64,000 bases of DNA from NCBI GenBank assembly GCA_965227445.1, contig OZ245751.1, forward strand, positions 5,766,001 through 5,830,000, in the 5' to 3' direction. The position numbers and the translations under genes are program-made. Below the pieces are notes generated by a model, which made no database searches, had not been told where the DNA came from, and saw nothing but the letters and a program-made list of their open reading frames with translations. Shown in pieces: positions 62,135-64,000 of the stretch (within the stretch, counting starts at the first letter, position 1; each line of letters begins with the position of its first letter). Origin of the DNA: DT-110 sp030148525. Its GTDB lineage: Bacteria; Bacteroidota; Bacteroidia; Chitinophagales; Saprospiraceae.

Positions 62135-63922
62135 TTAGGTTTCAGGAAATAAACGCTCTCGTGCTTTGGCATACCTTTCTTCAATGAGGGTTCTGCGCAG
62201 TTTCATAGTAGGGGTCATGGTACCATTTTCCACCGACCAGGGGTCGGCTATCAATTGAAAGGATTTTACCCGCTCGTAGGCGGGAAGGTCTTCGTTCAAT
62301 TGTTCGATCACCCGCTCGAAGTGTTGAAGTACTAAGGTGTTGAAAATCATGTACTCGGGTGCCGTCCAATGCACCTCGTGCTGGACGCACCAGGTCCGCA
62401 AATGGTCCATGTCGGGCACTAACAGGGCTCCCAGCCAGGGCTGGTTCCGCCCCATCACCATGGCCTGGTGTACGAAGTGTGACCGTTCCAGGTGTTGTTC
62501 GATGCGCCGTACGGATACAAATTGGCCGGATGCTGTTTTGAATACATTCGATCCGCGGCCGATCACGTGGAGGAAGCGCCGGTCTTCCAGGAATCCGATG
62601 TCTCCTGTGTGTAACCAGCCATCTTCGGAAATGACCTCCCGGGTGCTTTCCTCGTCGTCGAGGTAGCCAAGCATGACGTTAGGTCCTTTTACTTCGATAA
62701 TGCCGGTGTTCTCTTGTCCTTCTTCCCTGACAATCCGCACCTGTACTCCGGGAATGGGAATACCGGCGGTGCCAAAGCGGAAGCCGCCAGGTTCGAAGCG
62801 GTTACAGCTCACCACCGGTGAAGCCTCCGTCAGACCGTAGCCCTCCCGAACTTCCAGACCCGCAGCAGAAAACAGCCGTGACAATTCAGGTCTTAGAGCC
62901 GCTGCTCCCGAGACTATACCTTCCAATTTGCCGCCAAGTTGCCGACGCCACTGGCGATAAACGATCAGGTCGGCCACTAGTAATTTGAACCAATACCAGG
63001 GAGCGATGCGAAAGCGGCCGTTGTACTTCTTTCCCAAATCGATAGCCCACTCTATCAACCGTTGTCGTATGCCTCCCCGTTGTCGGGCATGACGGTGAAT
63101 GTCCTCGTAAAATCGCTCCAGCACTAATGGGACAACCGTCAGATAATGGGGCCGTACCTCTTTCAGGTTGGCCAGCAACTGACCCGGGTTTTCGGCAAAA
63201 TAAACGGAAGCACCTACCGCCAGATAGGTATATACCACGACGCGTTCGAAAATGTGGCTGAGGGGCAAAAAGCTGACCACCCGTTTGTGGCAGTTCACCG
63301 GGACAATAGCAATGACCGACTTGAGGTTGCTGATAATGTTTTTGTGAGACAGGCAAACACCCTTGGGTTTTCCGGAGGTTCCCGATGTGAACAGTATGGT
63401 CACCAGATCATCCTCGTGGATGCCGGCCCTCAGGGTTTGGATGTACTCCAGGTGCTCAGGACTTGGTACGCGTGTATGCTCTTCCAGGGAAGGAAGGTCT
63501 GGTAAAGAGCGAAAGTTCAGGAGTAGTTCGAGCGGACGCGCTTGCGAGCGGAGTGTATCCAGGTGTTCGTAGCCTTCCCTGTCGAATGTGAAACAGGCGC
63601 GGACTCCGGATGCTTTGAGCATGTATTCAAGTTCGTCGTCGTGCAAGCCCACGTGCAGGGGTACCACAACCACACCAATTTGTTGAAGGGCCAAATCAAG
63701 CATGATCCAGTCGGGGCTCCCGCCACTGGCATAGATACCAGCCCGGTCTCCGCGGTTCAATCCCAGCTCCAATAATGCTGCACTCAACTCATCTACGCGC
63801 TGAATACATGCTTGGGTAGACCAGGCATGCCATTCCATGTGGCCGCGCTCTAAAAGTGCTGCTTTGTTGGGAAAGCGGGCTTGTTGGTAATGCAGAAGAT
63901 CAAAGAGTCGACGGAAGTCCAT
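62135..63922 (-). CDS. Long-chain acyl-CoA synthetase (AMP-forming), paralogue 2
   Basis: A 595-residue paralogue of the 58727-60571 protein with the same motifs: LFTSGTSGKPKGVCLSH, VREGYGLTEASPVVSC, WLHTGDIG and, toward the C-terminus, RGSNVFKTASGQFVS in place of DRKKELLKTSGGKYVA. The changed segment suggests a different substrate or regulation. It is the first gene of a likely two-gene unit with the CotH-like gene. Confidence 0.88.
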   Translation of the reverse strand: MDFRRLFDLLHYQQARFPNKAALLERGHMEWHAWSTQACIQRVDELSAALLELGLNRGDRAGIYASGGSPDWIMLDLALQQIGVVVVPLHVGLHDDELEYMLKASGVRACFTFDREGYEHLDTLRSQARPLELLLNFRSLPDLPSLEEHTRVPSPEHLEYIQTLRAGIHEDDLVTILFTSGTSGKPKGVCLSHKNIISNLKSVIAIVPVNCHKRVVSFLPLSHIFERVVVYTYLAVGASVYFAENPGQLLANLKEVRPHYLTVVPLVLERFYEDIHRHARQRGGIRQRLIEWAIDLGKKYNGRFRIAPWYWFKLLVADLIVYRQWRRQLGGKLEGIVSGAAALRPELSRLFSAAGLEVREGYGLTEASPVVSCNRFEPGGFRFGTAGIPIPGVQVRIVREEGQENTGIIEVKGPNVMLGYLDDEESTREVISEDGWLHTGDIGFLEDRRFLHVIGRGSNVFKTASGQFVSVRRIEQHLERSHFVHQAMVMGRNQPWLGALLVPDMDHLRTWCVQHEVHWTAPEYMIFNTLVLQHFERVIEQLNEDLPAYERVKSFQLIADPWSVENGTMTPTMKLRRTLIEERYAKARERLFPET

Positions 63923-63944
63923 TATGGGTTCTTAGCGAGTGTAC

Positions 63945-63976
63945 ATACAGGCCGATCCTGCAGGATCGGCCTGTAT
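63945..63976. repeat. Perfect 32-bp palindrome
   Basis: ATACAGGCCGATCCTG and its complement meet without a loop. The core CGATCC/GGATCG is the same as in the short hairpin family at 646, 1128 and 47681. It lies just upstream of the second acyl-CoA synthetase gene. Confidence 0.8.
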
Positions 63977-64000
63977 TAAAACTAAGAAAATTAACAGACT

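Overview
The window is a chromosomal segment of a Bacteroidota bacterium. It is most like the Saprospiria/Lewinella group, although that genus-level guess is an inference. The evidence is a C-terminal secretion (T9SS) sorting domain on a giant surface protein, an Oar-type TonB receptor, promoters of the Bacteroidota form TTG-N19/20-TAnnTTTG, a hemD next to a DUF4271 gene, a fused isobutyryl-CoA mutase (IcmF), and very few Shine-Dalgarno sequences. GC content is medium (about half). I see no rRNA, tRNA, CRISPR array, prophage or intact transposase.

Layout. 0-9 kb: a uracil-DNA-glycosylase-like protein, ClpP, a sigma factor overlapping a small anti-sigma-like gene, two lipoprotein/outer-membrane genes around a broken esterase, the tRNA methylthiotransferase MtaB, a Uma2 nuclease, and a MITE-like element (8388-8548). 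9-16 kb: a glycosyltransferase overlapping a UvrD/RecB-like helicase-nuclease, a Crp/Fnr regulator, and dnaX, which carries an A9 slippage run exactly where the gamma subunit should end. 16-26 kb: small envelope genes, NAD synthetase, a class V aminotransferase, a DUF2064 protein, a TonB receptor, and an AbiE-type toxin-antitoxin pair. 26-32 kb: an unusual operon with a YnjB-type lipoprotein, two permeases, a secreted lactonase and an ATPase, followed by a radical SAM protein. 32-38 kb: a lytic transglycosylase, a cytochrome-b-like membrane protein, MnmG, and a conserved protein of unknown function. 38-47 kb: a 1609-residue T9SS cargo protein and a tricorn-like S41 peptidase. 47-58 kb: IcmF, NudL, HemD, DUF4271, a histidine kinase/response regulator pair and a SurA/PpiD-type chaperone. 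58-64 kb: a 43-residue membrane protein and two paralogous long-chain acyl-CoA synthetases enclosing a lipoprotein and a CotH-like secreted protein.

Most genes are core housekeeping. The striking part is between the genes. At least five families of hairpin-forming repeats (called A-D and the CGATCC hairpin here) recur in this one window. Several copies differ by paired substitutions that keep the stems intact. Two families sit as direct repeats around one or two genes, and one family lies directly after the stop codons of three different genes. There are also several perfect palindromes with 16-27 bp arms, some placed between divergent genes where they cannot be terminators. Together with the dnaX slippage site, the overlapping sigma/anti-sigma pair and the permease-lactonase operon, these are the best places for follow-up.
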